Below, in pieces: positions 7,132-15,869 of a stretch of 49,722 nucleotides of DNA. The stretch comes from an uncultured Bacteroidia bacterium (GTDB lineage Bacteria; Bacteroidota; Bacteroidia; Bacteroidales; F082), in NCBI GenBank assembly GCA_902771635.1, contig CACXXW010000021.1, positions 1 through 49,722 on the forward strand, in the 5' to 3' direction. Position 1 is the first letter of the stretch. Each line of letters opens with the position of its first letter. The notes beneath the pieces are model-generated. The model was not told the origin of the DNA and searched no databases. It saw nothing but the letters and a program-made list of their open reading frames with translations. The translations under genes and the position numbers were made by a program.

Positions 7132-8490
7132 ATGAATATCACACAAAGCACAAAAGGAGACAACCTTATCTCCATCAAAATCAATGTTGAGAAGGCTGAT
7201 TACGAAGAAATGGTCGAAAAGACCCTGAAGCAGATGCGCCAAAGAGCCAATGTGCCTGGTTTCCGTCCCGGTATGGTACCTATGGGCATGATCAAGAAGA
7301 TGTACGGCGCCAGCGCGAAAATGGAAGCCTTGAACAACATTGTTTCGGACAACCTCAACAAGCATATCATCGACAACAAACTCGACCTCCTTGGCTATCC
7401 GCTCAACGACACTGAGATGCAGCAGCCTACCGATCTCGAGAAGGAAGAGAATATTGACTTTTACTTTGAAGCCGCCCTGCGTCCTGAAATCAACGTTGAC
7501 TTCACCAACACCATGGTCGACTTCTACCATATCGTCCCTACCGATGAGGAAGTGGACAAGGTCGTTGAAGACCTTTTGGAACGCAACCCTAACACCAGCC
7601 ATCCCGAGACCGTCGGCGAGGACGACCGCCTCGAAATCAAGATCCGTGAAGCCAAGAACGGCAAGGAAGTGGAAGGCGGCTTCGAAAAAGACGGCCTTTA
7701 CTTCAATATGAGCCAAATCAAGAACAAGACCCAGCGTAAGAAATTCATTGACAAGGAAGTGGGATCCGAGTTCATCATCAACTTCGCCAAGGTATTCGGT
7801 TCGGAAGAAGAAGCTGCCAAGATTTTGGGCGAAGGTGCTCCCGCCGCCAGCGACTTCAACATCATCATCGACGATGCCATCCGCAACGAGAAACCCGAGC
7901 TGGATGAGGACTTCTTCAAGAAGATCTTCCCCGACAAGGAAATCAAGGAACTCGATGCCTTCAAACAAGCCGTCAAGGCCGAGATGGAGAAACAGCATGA
8001 AGCCGAGGTCGACCCCATCCTCTTCAACAAGATGGTTGACGAGCTGGTGGCCGCCGTTCATTTCGACCTGCCCGACGTTTTCATGAAGCGTTGGTTGGTG
8101 GAGAACAGCCAAGGCAATATCACTGCGGAGGACGTGGAGAAGAACTACGAAAAAGACTATGTGAAAGGGATTCGTTGGCAGCTCATTGAAGACAGCATCG
8201 TGAAAGCCAATCCCGAGCTCATCATCAAAGATGAAGAGGTCAAGAACTTTGTGTTGAAGCAGATCTTCCCCGGCATTGACTATGCAACCCTTGAAGATGA
8301 TATGAAGGCCAATCTCGACAAGATTGCTGCCAATTACCTCAAGGATGAAAAACAAGTCGAGCACCTCAAAAACCAACTTGCCGACATCAAAATGACTGCT
8401 TTCCTAAAGGGCAAGATGAATATCAACTACACTGAAACCACTTCTTCCGATTTTATGAAGAAGCTGGAAGAGGATCGGAAAACAAAATAA
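7132..8490 (+). CDS. tig: Trigger factor
   Basis: A ribosome-associated chaperone of 452 residues. The ribosome-docking signature is present as VPGFRPGMVP (residues 41-50). The central region (about 155-235) occupies the place of the FKBP-type prolyl isomerase domain but is divergent, with VGEDDRLEIKI and an insertion-like KNKTQRKKF segment, as usual in Bacteroidota. The C-terminal arm is long and charged. It starts 28 bases after tRNA-Leu and probably shares its transcript, then is followed by clpP and clpX, the common tig-clpP-clpX order. The tig-clpP gap contains a palindromic repeat. Confidence 0.93.
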   Translation: MNITQSTKGDNLISIKINVEKADYEEMVEKTLKQMRQRANVPGFRPGMVPMGMIKKMYGASAKMEALNNIVSDNLNKHIIDNKLDLLGYPLNDTEMQQPTDLEKEENIDFYFEAALRPEINVDFTNTMVDFYHIVPTDEEVDKVVEDLLERNPNTSHPETVGEDDRLEIKIREAKNGKEVEGGFEKDGLYFNMSQIKNKTQRKKFIDKEVGSEFIINFAKVFGSEEEAAKILGEGAPAASDFNIIIDDAIRNEKPELDEDFFKKIFPDKEIKELDAFKQAVKAEMEKQHEAEVDPILFNKMVDELVAAVHFDLPDVFMKRWLVENSQGNITAEDVEKNYEKDYVKGIRWQLIEDSIVKANPELIIKDEEVKNFVLKQIFPGIDYATLEDDMKANLDKIAANYLKDEKQVEHLKNQLADIKMTAFLKGKMNINYTETTSSDFMKKLEEDRKTK

Positions 8491-8507
8491 ACTATGGCTT
8501 ATGACTA

Positions 8508-8549
8508 TGGCCTATGGCTTGCCATCTACAATGGGGCAGCCATAGGCCA
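8508..8549. repeat. TGGCCTATGGCT inverted repeat, copy 1
   Basis: TGGCCTATGGCT and AGCCATAGGCCA arms flank a core, preceded by half-units CTATGGCTTATGA. It lies between tig and clpP. A second copy is at 18050-18087. Confidence 0.7.
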
Positions 8550-8606
8550 TTAACTTTAGACCACAGGCAACTCAATAACTCTTTAACTCAAAAACTCTCC
8601 TAACAA

Positions 8607-9284
8607 ATGAACAACGAATTTTTCAAATACGCCACCAAGCACGTCGGACTGAGCACCCTCGGTCTTGAGCAATACATCTCCAAAATCAATAACAGTGGCT
8701 ACATCAGCCCCACCGTCATCGAGGAACGTCAACTCAACGTGGCCCAGATGGATGTGTTCAGCCGCTTGATGATGGATCGCATCATCTTCCTCGGCACCGC
8801 CATCGACGACTATGTGGCCAACATCATCCAAGCCCAGTTGCTCTTCCTTGAGTCGACCGACTCGAAGCGCGACATCCAGATTTACCTCAACTCACCTGGC
8901 GGAAGCGTGTATGCTGGTTTGGGCATCTACGACACCATGCAGTTCATCAGTCCCGACGTGGCTACCATCTGCACTGGCATGGCCGCTTCGATGGCCGCCG
9001 TGCTGATGTGCGCCGGCACCAAAGGCAAACGCTCAGCCCTGCCCCACTCCCGCATCATGATTCACCAGCCTATGGGCGGTGTGGAAGGTCAAGCCACCGA
9101 GATCGAAATCACGGCCCGCGAGATTCAGAAACTGAAGAAAGAATTGTACGAAATCATCGCCAAGCACTCAGGGCAAACCTACGACAAGGTGTGGGCCGAC
9201 AGCGACCGCGACTATTGGATGACCGCCGCCGAAGCCAAGGAATACGGCATGATCGACGAGGTACTCATCAAGAAACAAGCCTAA
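8607..9284 (+). CDS. clpP: ATP-dependent Clp protease proteolytic subunit
   Basis: A 225-residue serine protease subunit that forms tetradecameric barrels and degrades proteins unfolded by ClpX. The catalytic triad is visible: Ser128 in [10 protein letters not shown], His153 in IHQPMGG and Asp202 in DSDRDYWM. The NSPGGSV oxyanion strand is at residues 95-101. The N-terminal segment is longer than in E. coli ClpP and may be partly removed by self-processing. clpX begins four bases after the stop codon. Confidence 0.97.
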   Translation: MNNEFFKYATKHVGLSTLGLEQYISKINNSGYISPTVIEERQLNVAQMDVFSRLMMDRIIFLGTAIDDYVANIIQAQLLFLESTDSKRDIQIYLNSPGGSVYAGLGIYDTMQFISPDVATICTGMAASMAAVLMCAGTKGKRSALPHSRIMIHQPMGGVEGQATEIEITAREIQKLKKELYEIIAKHSGQTYDKVWADSDRDYWMTAAEAKEYGMIDEVLIKKQA

Positions 9285-9288
9285 CACG

Positions 9289-10527
9289 ATGGCAAAGAAA
9301 TCAGGTGTTTGTGCATTTTGCGGCAGGAAAGCCAGCGAGGTCAGGCTGCTTATCCAAGGCATAGAGGCTGAGATTTGCGACAGCTGTGCCGAGCAGGCCC
9401 ATGCCATTGTCAAGGAACAGTTCGGTGAGCGCAAACAAGGCCAAGGTTTCGACTCCAAAGGAATCACCCTGAAGAAGCCCGCCGAAATCAAGCGTTTCCT
9501 CGACCAGTATGTGATCGGGCAAGATGATGCCAAACGCACCTTGGCCGTGGCTGTCTACAATCACTACAAGCGCATCAGCCAGAAAGTGGAAGCCGATGAG
9601 GTGGAGATCGAGAAATCGAACATCATCCTCGTGGGTGAGACTGGCACAGGCAAGACCCTACTGGCCCGCACCATCGCCAAGATGCTCAACGTGCCCTTCG
9701 CCATCGCTGACGCTACTGTGCTCACAGAGGCAGGTTACGTGGGAGAAGACGTGGAAAACATCCTCGTTAAACTATTGCAAGCCGCCGATTACGATGTTGC
9801 CGCCACCGAGCGTGGTATTGTCTTCATCGATGAAATCGACAAGATTGCCCGCAAGAGCGACAACCCCAGCATCACCCGCGACGTGTCTGGGGAAGGTGTG
9901 CAGCAGGCCATGCTGAAGCTGCTGGAAGGCTCGGTTGTCAACGTGCCGCCTCAAGGCGGACGCAAACACCCCGAGCAGAAGATGATTGCCGTCAACACGA
10001 AAGACATCCTCTTCATCGCTGGTGGTGCCTTCGACGGCATCGAGCGTCTCATCGCCGCTCGCAAGCGTACCAACGTCATCGGCTACGGTGCAGGCGGCAA
10101 TGAAGCCATCGACAAGGACAACATGTTGCAATACCTCTCACCCGCTGACCTGAAGAAATACGGCCTTATCCCTGAGATTGTCGGCCGTCTTCCGGTCATC
10201 ACCCACCTTAACCCTTTGGACAAAGATGCACTGAAACGTATCCTCACCGAGCCGAAGAATGCCTTGGTGAAGCAGTTCCAAAAGCTTTTTGCCATGGATC
10301 ACATCAACTTGGTCATTCAAGATGAGGTGCTCGACTTTGTGGTGGAGAAGGCCATCGAGTTCAAGGTTGGCGCACGCGGATTGCGTTCCATCATGGAAGC
10401 CATCCTAAACGATGCCATGTTTGAGATGCCTTCCGACATCAAAGCCACCGAGTTGGTTGTCGACCGCGCCTACGCTGAGGCAAAACTTGAAAAATCAGGT
10501 TTGCAAAAGCTTCATGTGGGAGATTGA
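9289..10527 (+). CDS. clpX: ClpX unfoldase ATPase
   Basis: A 412-residue AAA+ unfoldase that feeds substrates to ClpP. An N-terminal C4 zinc-binding domain has Cys8, Cys11, Cys30 and Cys33. Walker A is GETGTGKT (116-123), the pore loop GYVG is at 149-152, Walker B is GIVFIDEID (176-184), and the RKH loop is at 225-227. The ClpP-docking loop reads IGY (264-266) rather than the IGF of E. coli, an aromatic swap. The C-terminal small domain is complete ([13 protein letters not shown]). It is followed by a strong terminator. Confidence 0.97.
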   Translation: MAKKSGVCAFCGRKASEVRLLIQGIEAEICDSCAEQAHAIVKEQFGERKQGQGFDSKGITLKKPAEIKRFLDQYVIGQDDAKRTLAVAVYNHYKRISQKVEADEVEIEKSNIILVGETGTGKTLLARTIAKMLNVPFAIADATVLTEAGYVGEDVENILVKLLQAADYDVAATERGIVFIDEIDKIARKSDNPSITRDVSGEGVQQAMLKLLEGSVVNVPPQGGRKHPEQKMIAVNTKDILFIAGGAFDGIERLIAARKRTNVIGYGAGGNEAIDKDNMLQYLSPADLKKYGLIPEIVGRLPVITHLNPLDKDALKRILTEPKNALVKQFQKLFAMDHINLVIQDEVLDFVVEKAIEFKVGARGLRSIMEAILNDAMFEMPSDIKATELVVDRAYAEAKLEKSGLQKLHVGD

Positions 10528-10545
10528 TAGCCAAACAGTTTCATC

Positions 10546-10582
10546 AAAAAAAAGCATCAAGCTGCGGCTTGATGCTTTTTTT
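10546..10582 (+). terminator. Terminator of the tig-clpP-clpX block
   Basis: A perfect stem, GCATCAAGC/GCTTGATGC with a TGCG loop, is flanked by A and T runs. Its last T residues overlap the -24 element of the next promoter. Confidence 0.9.
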
Positions 10583-10598
10583 GGCACAATACTTGCAT
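10581..10598 (+). promoter_or_regulatory. Sigma-54-type promoter (-24/-12)
   Basis: TTGGCAC, then five bases (AATAC), then TTGCAT. GG and GC are separated by exactly 10 bases, matching the sigma-54 consensus TGGCAC-N5-TTGC. Predicted start near 10608, about 26 bases before the ATG at 10634. Confidence 0.7.
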
Positions 10599-10633
10599 AG
10601 TTCTGAGCGTTGAATTAAGAAAAGAAGAACGCC

Positions 10634-11329
10634 ATGAAAAGAATAGTCTTGATTGTAGTGATTGCCTTGATGTGCCTCACGGGGTATTCCCAAATGATTG
10701 CCAAAGGCGATTCAGCCAAAAAGAAAGCTCTCGTTGTCAAAAAGCACCCAACTCACAAGCCCCAATCGGCAGTGGTGGATTTCTCCGACCCCGCCGAACC
10801 CACCACAGGAAGCGTAGTTTACGGCCGCATCGATGAGAACGGCGACACCACACTTGTTGTCTACCTGCCCGAAGTCAACATCGACCTGATGCAACGCTAC
10901 CTACAAATCACCGACACGCGCCAAGGCCGCCGTCTGGCCAGCAATGTGAGAAAGGTGTTCCCCTATGCCAAACTGGCTGGAGCGAAGATGCAAGAGTACG
11001 ACTCGATTCTGGCAAACGTCTCCGACAAGAACGAGCGTAAGCGCCTGATGAAACAAGCCGAGGATGAAATCACCGAACAATACACCGAGGAGCTGAAGAA
11101 CCTTACCATCGCACAAGGGCTCATTCTCGTCCGACTCATCGACCGTGAGACAGGCAACACCAGCTATAAAGTCGTCCAAGAGCTGCGTGGCAAGGTGCGC
11201 GCCTTCTTCTACCAAGGCTTCGCGCGACTATGGGGCTACAACCTCAAGGCTGAATACGACCCGCACAACAACCCCGAGGATGATGACATCGAGACCATCA
11301 TGACCCTCCTAGAACGTGGAGTGATTTAA
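10634..11329 (+). CDS. DUF4294 family exported protein
   Basis: A 231-residue protein with an N-terminal signal peptide (MKRIVLIVVIALMCLTGYSQ). It matches DUF4294, a Bacteroidota family of unknown function, with VYGRIDENGDTTLVVYLPEVNI and the helical core NVRKVFPYAKLAGAKMQEYDSIL. The later part is a charged helical region (KRLMKQAEDEITEQYTEELKNLT), then LVRLIDRETGNTSYKVVQELRG and ARLWGYNLKAEYDP, which are typical of the family. It probably acts in the periplasm. It stands alone between two terminators behind a sigma-54-type promoter, so it may be controlled separately from clpX. Confidence 0.85.
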   Translation: MKRIVLIVVIALMCLTGYSQMIAKGDSAKKKALVVKKHPTHKPQSAVVDFSDPAEPTTGSVVYGRIDENGDTTLVVYLPEVNIDLMQRYLQITDTRQGRRLASNVRKVFPYAKLAGAKMQEYDSILANVSDKNERKRLMKQAEDEITEQYTEELKNLTIAQGLILVRLIDRETGNTSYKVVQELRGKVRAFFYQGFARLWGYNLKAEYDPHNNPEDDDIETIMTLLERGVI

Positions 11330-11348
11330 TTCCACTACAACAACATAA

Positions 11349-11385
11349 GAAAAGGTGTCGCCTCAGCTGAGATGACACCTTTTTT
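11349..11385. terminator. Hairpin terminator between DUF4294 and cvpA-like genes
   Basis: AAAAGGTGTC/GACACCTTTT arms; the loop contains a second palindrome, CTCAGCTGAG. T run on the plus strand, usable in both directions. Confidence 0.75.
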
Positions 11386-11434
11386 CATTATCAAATGCTC
11401 TGCACCATTGCAAGGAATGATAGTGATTCGATAG

Positions 11435-11995
11435 TTACCAACTTGAAGAAGAAACATTGTTATCCACAGCATTCTCTTCAGTCTCCTCATCAGGCAGTAC
11501 CTCCTTGGCGTAGTCCTTCACCAAATCGAAGCCACGATAGACGTAAGGCACAGTCTGCTCAATGTAAGGATATAACTTCGATTTTTCTTTGACTTCTGGC
11601 TTCACCACACCCAACAATTGGAAATTGTTGAGCACCATCAACAGGACACTGCACAGCAAAACGCCTTTGATGATTCCAAACAAGAATCCACCCAACTTGT
11701 CGAAAAAGCCCAAATTCATGGATTTCACCCACTTCGAGACAAGCTTCCCGATGAGGTTGACCAAAACCACCAGTATGATGAACGTCAGCACAAAAGCAAC
11801 AGTGTTGAGGTATTTTGGGTCGATTTCCATAAAATCCTGCATGTGGGCTGCAGTGAAATCGGAAAAATGCATGGCCCCGTAAATACCGGCACAGAAAGCC
11901 AACAAGGTGACAACCTCAATGATGAGACCCTTGCACAGGCCTTTAAAACCAAAGAGGAAAAGGATGATAGCGATGATTATGTCTAAGTAGTTCAT
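11435..11995 (-). CDS. CvpA family inner-membrane protein
   Basis: A 186-residue protein with the CvpA (colicin V production) pattern: MNYLDIIIAIILFLFGFKGLCKGLIIEV opens the first membrane segment with the conserved short GFxxG-type turn. Three further hydrophobic segments follow (about residues 28-45, 66-90 and 101-125), then a soluble acidic tail ending DEETEENAVDNN. The function of the family is poorly defined; it is a small multi-spanning membrane protein. The start at 11993-11995 is preferred. An upstream in-frame ATG would translate the GAATG repeat tract into a run of H, S, F and I residues and is not credible. Confidence 0.85.
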   Translation of the reverse strand: MNYLDIIIAIILFLFGFKGLCKGLIIEVVTLLAFCAGIYGAMHFSDFTAAHMQDFMEIDPKYLNTVAFVLTFIILVVLVNLIGKLVSKWVKSMNLGFFDKLGGFLFGIIKGVLLCSVLLMVLNNFQLLGVVKPEVKEKSKLYPYIEQTVPYVYRGFDLVKDYAKEVLPDEETEENAVDNNVSSSSW

Positions 11996-11999
11996 TTTT

Positions 12000-12059
12000 G
12001 AATGTGGAATGTGGAATGCGGAATGTGGAATGGCAAATTCATTCCGCATTCATAATTCA
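12000..12059. repeat. GAATGTGGAATG / CATTCATAATTCAT tract
   Basis: Tandem GAATGTGGAATGTGGAATGCGG units, then the reverse-sense ATTCCGCATTCATAATTCAT, forming an imperfect hairpin between the cvpA-like and M64 peptidase genes. Same type as 6877-6990. Confidence 0.55.
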
Positions 12060-13328
12060 TCATTTTGAATAATATAGAATCATTCGCTCAATGGCACGTT
12101 GGCAGACAGGGCAAAACTCGTGGCCATTGAATGTCTTCATTAAACAGTCCATGTGGGGGCTATAGACACCCTCAGGCTCATAGCCACCGCCCTCAAATAC
12201 GCCTATCGTATTCTCATATTTTTTCTCACGCGGTGTGGGAACAGGCGTTTTCTTGTCCATCATATCCTTCCATTTCGCATCAAAGTTAACAAGAGTGGTG
12301 AGGTTGGGTTCCCAAGGCTCCAAATCATTGTTGTACATGTCGCCATAGGTGTCATCATTGTAGTACTCATCGGCCAAGCCCGCGAAACCATGACCGAACT
12401 CATGTATGATAACATCGCTCGAAAAGCCGTTGCTGCTGGCACTCGAGCAATAAAAGTTGTAGATTCCGCCTCCACCGTATTTCTCCGTGTTGACAAGGAT
12501 ATAAATCTGGTCGTATGGCACCTGTCCCGCCAAATCACGTATGTCGCGGTTGTCGGTGCTCATGCAGTAGCGTTCCGAGTCAAAGGTCCAGAAGCTGAAG
12601 CGCATTACGGTGTTCTTGTATATATGATCGCCTGGCATGGTGCAACCACTTTCGGCAGAAGGAGCCATAACACCACGGATGTTAAAGCTCTCTCGGTAGC
12701 GGTCATAAGGTGCATAGCCGAACATGCTCTCCACAAAGAAATCGCAATCCTTGATGAATTTGCCCATCTCGGCCTGGGTATAACCTTCAGGAAGGATGAC
12801 AACGTCGACAGCCTGGGTAACGTCCTTGTTACCAATCCAAGCCTCATAGACGGGCAAATCGAGCTTGTCGTAGTCGCGGATGAAGTAGTCATCAGGACTC
12901 ACGGTAAAGCGCATACCCTCCTTGAGTTGGCCTTCCCAGGTTTTATAGCATAAAGCGATGTCAATTTTAACCTTGGGGAAAGGCACGATGACCGACTCAT
13001 CGAAAGTCTTGGTGATCTGCTTGGCCTCATCGGTGGTTTGCCATTCACCAAAGAGGTTTTGATAGCCCTTGGAAAACAACAGCTTATCCGTTCCCGCCTC
13101 GTATACCTTAACGATATAGCTACCAAACTCCAAACCATCGATGAGGTTGGTTTTGGAACCACTCCAATAGGGTTCGCGGATGAGTTCCTTCAAGGAATAA
13201 CTGGTCACATCACAGTTGCCAGTGAGGCAATAATCGACACGCAGCGAGGCTGCAGTGAAATACTGGTCGAATTGAGCCCATGCCAAGCAAGGCATGAAGA
13301 CAAACAGAAAAAACAGGCTTTTTTTCAT
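12060..13328 (-). CDS. M64-family (IgA-peptidase-like) zinc metallopeptidase
   Basis: A 422-residue exported protein. The signal peptide MKKSLFFLFVFMPCLAWAQ is followed by an N-terminal beta domain (about 25-160), then the catalytic domain, which begins near VDVVILPEGYTQAEMGKF, a family hallmark. The zinc site is HEFGHGFAGLADEY (about 309-322), giving HExxHxxGxxD with two His ligands, the catalytic Glu and a third Asp ligand. The C-terminal YSPHMDCLMKTFNGHEFCPVCQRAIERM, with a paired CPVC, is also typical. Members are found in gut Bacteroidetes, and the founding enzyme cleaves IgA; the substrate here is unknown. No T9SS domain is present. A -7 element lies at 13360-13367. Confidence 0.92.
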   Translation of the reverse strand: MKKSLFFLFVFMPCLAWAQFDQYFTAASLRVDYCLTGNCDVTSYSLKELIREPYWSGSKTNLIDGLEFGSYIVKVYEAGTDKLLFSKGYQNLFGEWQTTDEAKQITKTFDESVIVPFPKVKIDIALCYKTWEGQLKEGMRFTVSPDDYFIRDYDKLDLPVYEAWIGNKDVTQAVDVVILPEGYTQAEMGKFIKDCDFFVESMFGYAPYDRYRESFNIRGVMAPSAESGCTMPGDHIYKNTVMRFSFWTFDSERYCMSTDNRDIRDLAGQVPYDQIYILVNTEKYGGGGIYNFYCSSASSNGFSSDVIIHEFGHGFAGLADEYYNDDTYGDMYNNDLEPWEPNLTTLVNFDAKWKDMMDKKTPVPTPREKKYENTIGVFEGGGYEPEGVYSPHMDCLMKTFNGHEFCPVCQRAIERMILYYSK

Positions 13329-13359
13329 AGATTTACTGTTTTTGCATCGTAATTTTGCA

Positions 13360-13367
13360 CAAAAGTA
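13360..13367 (-). promoter_or_regulatory. -7 element of the M64 peptidase gene
   Basis: Minus-strand TACTTTTG fits TAnnTTTG, 31 bases before the ATG, followed by TGC. Confidence 0.6.
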
Positions 13368-13388
13368 TACATTTTTTCAAAAAATCCC

Positions 13389-13396
13389 TATCTTTG
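13389..13396 (+). promoter_or_regulatory. -7 element of the 13420 lipoprotein gene
   Basis: TATCTTTG fits TAnnTTTG, 23 bases before the ATG; divergent from the M64 promoter. A second match, TAATTTTG, lies at 13350-13357. Confidence 0.55.
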
Positions 13397-13419
13397 TCCC
13401 GCAAAAAACACTTTTAACC

Positions 13420-14031
13420 ATGAAAACAAAAGCTTTACTCATCACATTGATGGCCGTAGCACTGGCGGCCTGCAACAACACTCCCCAACCAAGCGAGAAC
13501 GGGGACATGGACAACACTATTGTAGAGAACACTGTTTCTCAATTAATTACCATCACTCCTGAAGGCATTGGCGACCTCATGATAGGTGCCACGATTCCCG
13601 AATCCATTCCTGGCTACGAAATCAATCCTACCACCATTGTCTATGAAGAAGACATTGAAGACCTCGAATACCAAGTCTTTAAAGACGGAGAGCCTGTCCT
13701 CTCACTGTTCCCCACTTATGAAGATGAATCCGACGTGCCTAGCGATAAAATCAGGAGCATCTCGATTTACAGCCAGCAATATGTCACGCCCGATCAGTTC
13801 CATGTGGGTACCAACATTCAAGACATCTTGAAAAAAGAAGGTGTGAAGACCTATTTCGACAAAGAGGATTTCTTTGTTTACGACAATGGCATCCTGTACA
13901 TCGTAAGCCCTGAAGACTATGACGGTGAGTTGCCCGAGGTGCAATTCGACATCCCTGTGGAGATTGAACAACCCACCTTCAAGGCAGACGCACAAGTGAA
14001 AGAGATTCAAATTATCGGATCAATGGATTAA
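13420..14031 (+). CDS. Lipoprotein of unknown function
   Basis: A 203-residue protein with lipoprotein signal MKTKALLITLMAVALAAC, lipobox Cys at residue 18. An acidic linker (QPSENGDMDNT) leads to a domain starting ITPEGIGDLMIGATIPESIPGYEI; a GI-x-x-L-x-IG-x-x-IP pattern of this sort occurs in several small Bacteroidota lipoproteins whose function I do not know. The body is rich in acidic residues and beta-prone stretches, ending KADAQVKEIQIIGSMD. ATG 13420 is chosen because it follows the -7 element and begins the signal peptide; an upstream ATG would translate the promoter. It stands alone with its own terminator. Confidence 0.8.
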   Translation: MKTKALLITLMAVALAACNNTPQPSENGDMDNTIVENTVSQLITITPEGIGDLMIGATIPESIPGYEINPTTIVYEEDIEDLEYQVFKDGEPVLSLFPTYEDESDVPSDKIRSISIYSQQYVTPDQFHVGTNIQDILKKEGVKTYFDKEDFFVYDNGILYIVSPEDYDGELPEVQFDIPVEIEQPTFKADAQVKEIQIIGSMD

Positions 14032-14092
14032 AAACAGGATGTGGTTTGAGAAAGCATAGACACACTCAGCCTCATCTCGGTACAACAAAATC

Positions 14093-14125
14093 AAAAAGGC
14101 CTTTGATAATATCAAAGGCCTTTTT
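14093..14125. terminator. Bidirectional terminator
   Basis: A near-perfect hairpin, AAAAAGGCCTTTGATA / TCAAAGGCCTTTTT with a 3-base loop, between convergent genes. Confidence 0.85.
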
Positions 14126-14147
14126 GTCTAGGGATCTTAAAAACACT

Positions 14148-14765
14148 CTATTCGTAATATTCGATGCTGCGAGTCTCTTCATAGTCTTCGGTGTTCTCCA
14201 TGTCCGCTAAGGTTACCTTTACCGCACGTCGAATCCAGTTGCCATGACTGTCGAAATCAAGATAGCTGTATTCCGTAATTGACCAGAGGGGCAACTCATC
14301 TTCTTCATCTTCAAAACCACCAATATATTCGCTGAGCTTCACCAAGTGACCTTCGGCATCGTACTCGTAATCGTTTCTCCACACGGTACCCTCCTCAAAG
14401 CCTGAAGCACTCACCACCCGACCATCGCTCCATGTGAGTTCCGACATACCTTCCACGCCCGTAATGGACGCGACTCGGCCTTCCTCATCACGTTCCCACT
14501 TGGCGTATTCCACAAAGCCTTCATCTCCATCCAAGTCACGGTAAGCCTGGTCGATGGCAAAGGGGTTATAATCACCAATGCTCACCATCGTGCCTTGACG
14601 GTCGAATTCGACATTGTTGCAATGCTTCACCGGACCTTGCAAGTCCCAATAGGTCAAATCGGGAGTAATGGTCACCGTTGCGGTTTCTTTTGTACTGTTT
14701 TCACATGAGACACTAACTAAGAGCATCATCACACAAGCCGACAGTAATAACTTGATGTTTTTCAT
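14148..14765 (-). CDS. Lipoprotein with YD-repeat-like segments
   Basis: A 205-residue protein. The chosen start MKNIKLLLSACVMMLLVSVSC gives a lipoprotein signal with Cys21. The mature part has beta-hairpin units of the YD/RHS-like type, such as NNVEFDRQGTMVSIG, WERDEEGRVASITG, YEYDAEGHLVKLSEY and LDFDSHGNWIRRAVK. Units of this kind occur in many Bacteroidota lipoproteins of unknown role. It follows the 14796-15776 lipoprotein gene by 30 bases with no promoter between, so the two are probably one operon. It ends at a terminator shared with a convergent gene. Confidence 0.8.
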   Translation of the reverse strand: MKNIKLLLSACVMMLLVSVSCENSTKETATVTITPDLTYWDLQGPVKHCNNVEFDRQGTMVSIGDYNPFAIDQAYRDLDGDEGFVEYAKWERDEEGRVASITGVEGMSELTWSDGRVVSASGFEEGTVWRNDYEYDAEGHLVKLSEYIGGFEDEEDELPLWSITEYSYLDFDSHGNWIRRAVKVTLADMENTEDYEETRSIEYYE

Positions 14766-14795
14766 GATTGTATGTTTTTTATTGGTTTTCAATAA

Positions 14796-15776
14796 TTATC
14801 CACCATATACACCACATGGGTTGAACTTAACAGGCTTGTTCAACCCTTTATTGCAGAAGTCAACACCATCAATAGGAGTAATGTAGTAGCCTTCATTGCC
14901 AAAGTCAGCATAACGCATCTCAAAAACACCTTGGCTATTCACATTTGTGGTGTTGATCCCCTCGCCAGTATATTCCATACGAGTGGTAAACTCATACCCA
15001 AAAACAAAAACCATCTCATCCCAATCCTCATCGATGAGCCAGAAACGACCTTGTAGCTCCTCCAACTTCTCACTAAGATAATAGCCCAAGACATACCGCA
15101 TCTTCCAGTCATCGGTGAAGAACAGCTGATAGACCACATCAGCACTTTGGCCATGGTCGACATATTCAAGATCTCTTTCCAAGTTATACAACGGAACCTC
15201 ATGCTTGTCGCCTTGAGCGTCGACACCATAAATCGTAGTGTATTCATAATAAATGTTGCCTTCACCATCATCCCAAGGGCCACCTGGTCCGGCCTCGAAC
15301 TTATCGATAGGTTCCATAGGGACCTCTGTCACTTCCAAGTCGCCCGTGACAACAGTGTTCGAGAGGCTCAGCATCTGCACCTTGTCATTGTCAGTCAGCA
15401 CACAAAGGATAGGATTGAAATCCTGACCGATGTCGGCAATGATAAAGTCCTTTGGCGAACCTTGCAAACCCTCCACCTGGATGGGATAGTCTGGCAAACG
15501 GTATGAGTCCTTGTCAGTGAAGCCAAGTGGTAGGATCTCTTCTTCAAGAAAAGTCAGCCACAGTCCTCCATCCTTGATTTCACCAATGATAACCGGCTGG
15601 TTTTCATCTATGGCATAATAGTTCTTTGTCAATGCCACTTCTGTTGTTTTACTATTGGTCACCGTTGGTCTTGCAACCGACTGATTACCATTCTTTTCCT
15701 TCTTTCCCAGCAAACCATTGCAGGCTGTAGTCAGGATAAGAAGTCCCAAAGATAATGCAAGGCAAATGTGTCTCAT
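14796..15776 (-). CDS. Lipoprotein of unknown function
   Basis: A 326-residue protein starting MRHICLALSLGLLILTTAC, with lipobox Cys19 and a basic, low-complexity linker (LLGKKEKNGNQ). I recognise no family. The mature part is acidic and beta-rich, with repeated aromatic and acidic stretches (FTDDWKMRYVLGYYLSEKLEEL, WLIDEDWDEMVFVFGYEFTTRMEYTG). It looks like a propeller- or lipocalin-like surface protein, but that is a guess. ATG 15774-15776 is chosen because the signal peptide begins there and the -7 element lies 30 bases upstream. It is co-oriented with, and likely co-transcribed with, 14148-14765. Confidence 0.75.
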   Translation of the reverse strand: MRHICLALSLGLLILTTACNGLLGKKEKNGNQSVARPTVTNSKTTEVALTKNYYAIDENQPVIIGEIKDGGLWLTFLEEEILPLGFTDKDSYRLPDYPIQVEGLQGSPKDFIIADIGQDFNPILCVLTDNDKVQMLSLSNTVVTGDLEVTEVPMEPIDKFEAGPGGPWDDGEGNIYYEYTTIYGVDAQGDKHEVPLYNLERDLEYVDHGQSADVVYQLFFTDDWKMRYVLGYYLSEKLEELQGRFWLIDEDWDEMVFVFGYEFTTRMEYTGEGINTTNVNSQGVFEMRYADFGNEGYYITPIDGVDFCNKGLNKPVKFNPCGVYGG

Positions 15777-15805
15777 AAAGATTCTTTTATTGATGATTGA
15801 TTCTA

Positions 15806-15813
15806 CAAAAGTA
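15806..15813 (-). promoter_or_regulatory. -7 element of the two-lipoprotein operon
   Basis: Minus-strand TACTTTTG fits TAnnTTTG, 30 bases before the ATG at 15776. Confidence 0.6.
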
Positions 15814-15845
15814 GTAAAAAACCAATAAACCATTGAAAAAAGCAC

Positions 15846-15853
15846 TATTTTTG
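15846..15853 (+). promoter_or_regulatory. -7 element of the fused peptide ATPase gene
   Basis: TATTTTTG fits TAnnTTTG, 16 bases before the ATG at 15870. Divergent from the promoter at 15806. Confidence 0.6.
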
Positions 15854-15869
15854 CCCTAAAAATAACCCG

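Noticed and set aside
7126-8376. A 416-codon open frame antisense to trigger factor
   Set aside because: It is a shadow of the highly biased tig coding sequence; the sense frame encodes a clear trigger factor.
11996-12049. N-terminal extension of the CvpA-like protein
   Set aside because: The added residues are a translation of the GAATG repeat tract.
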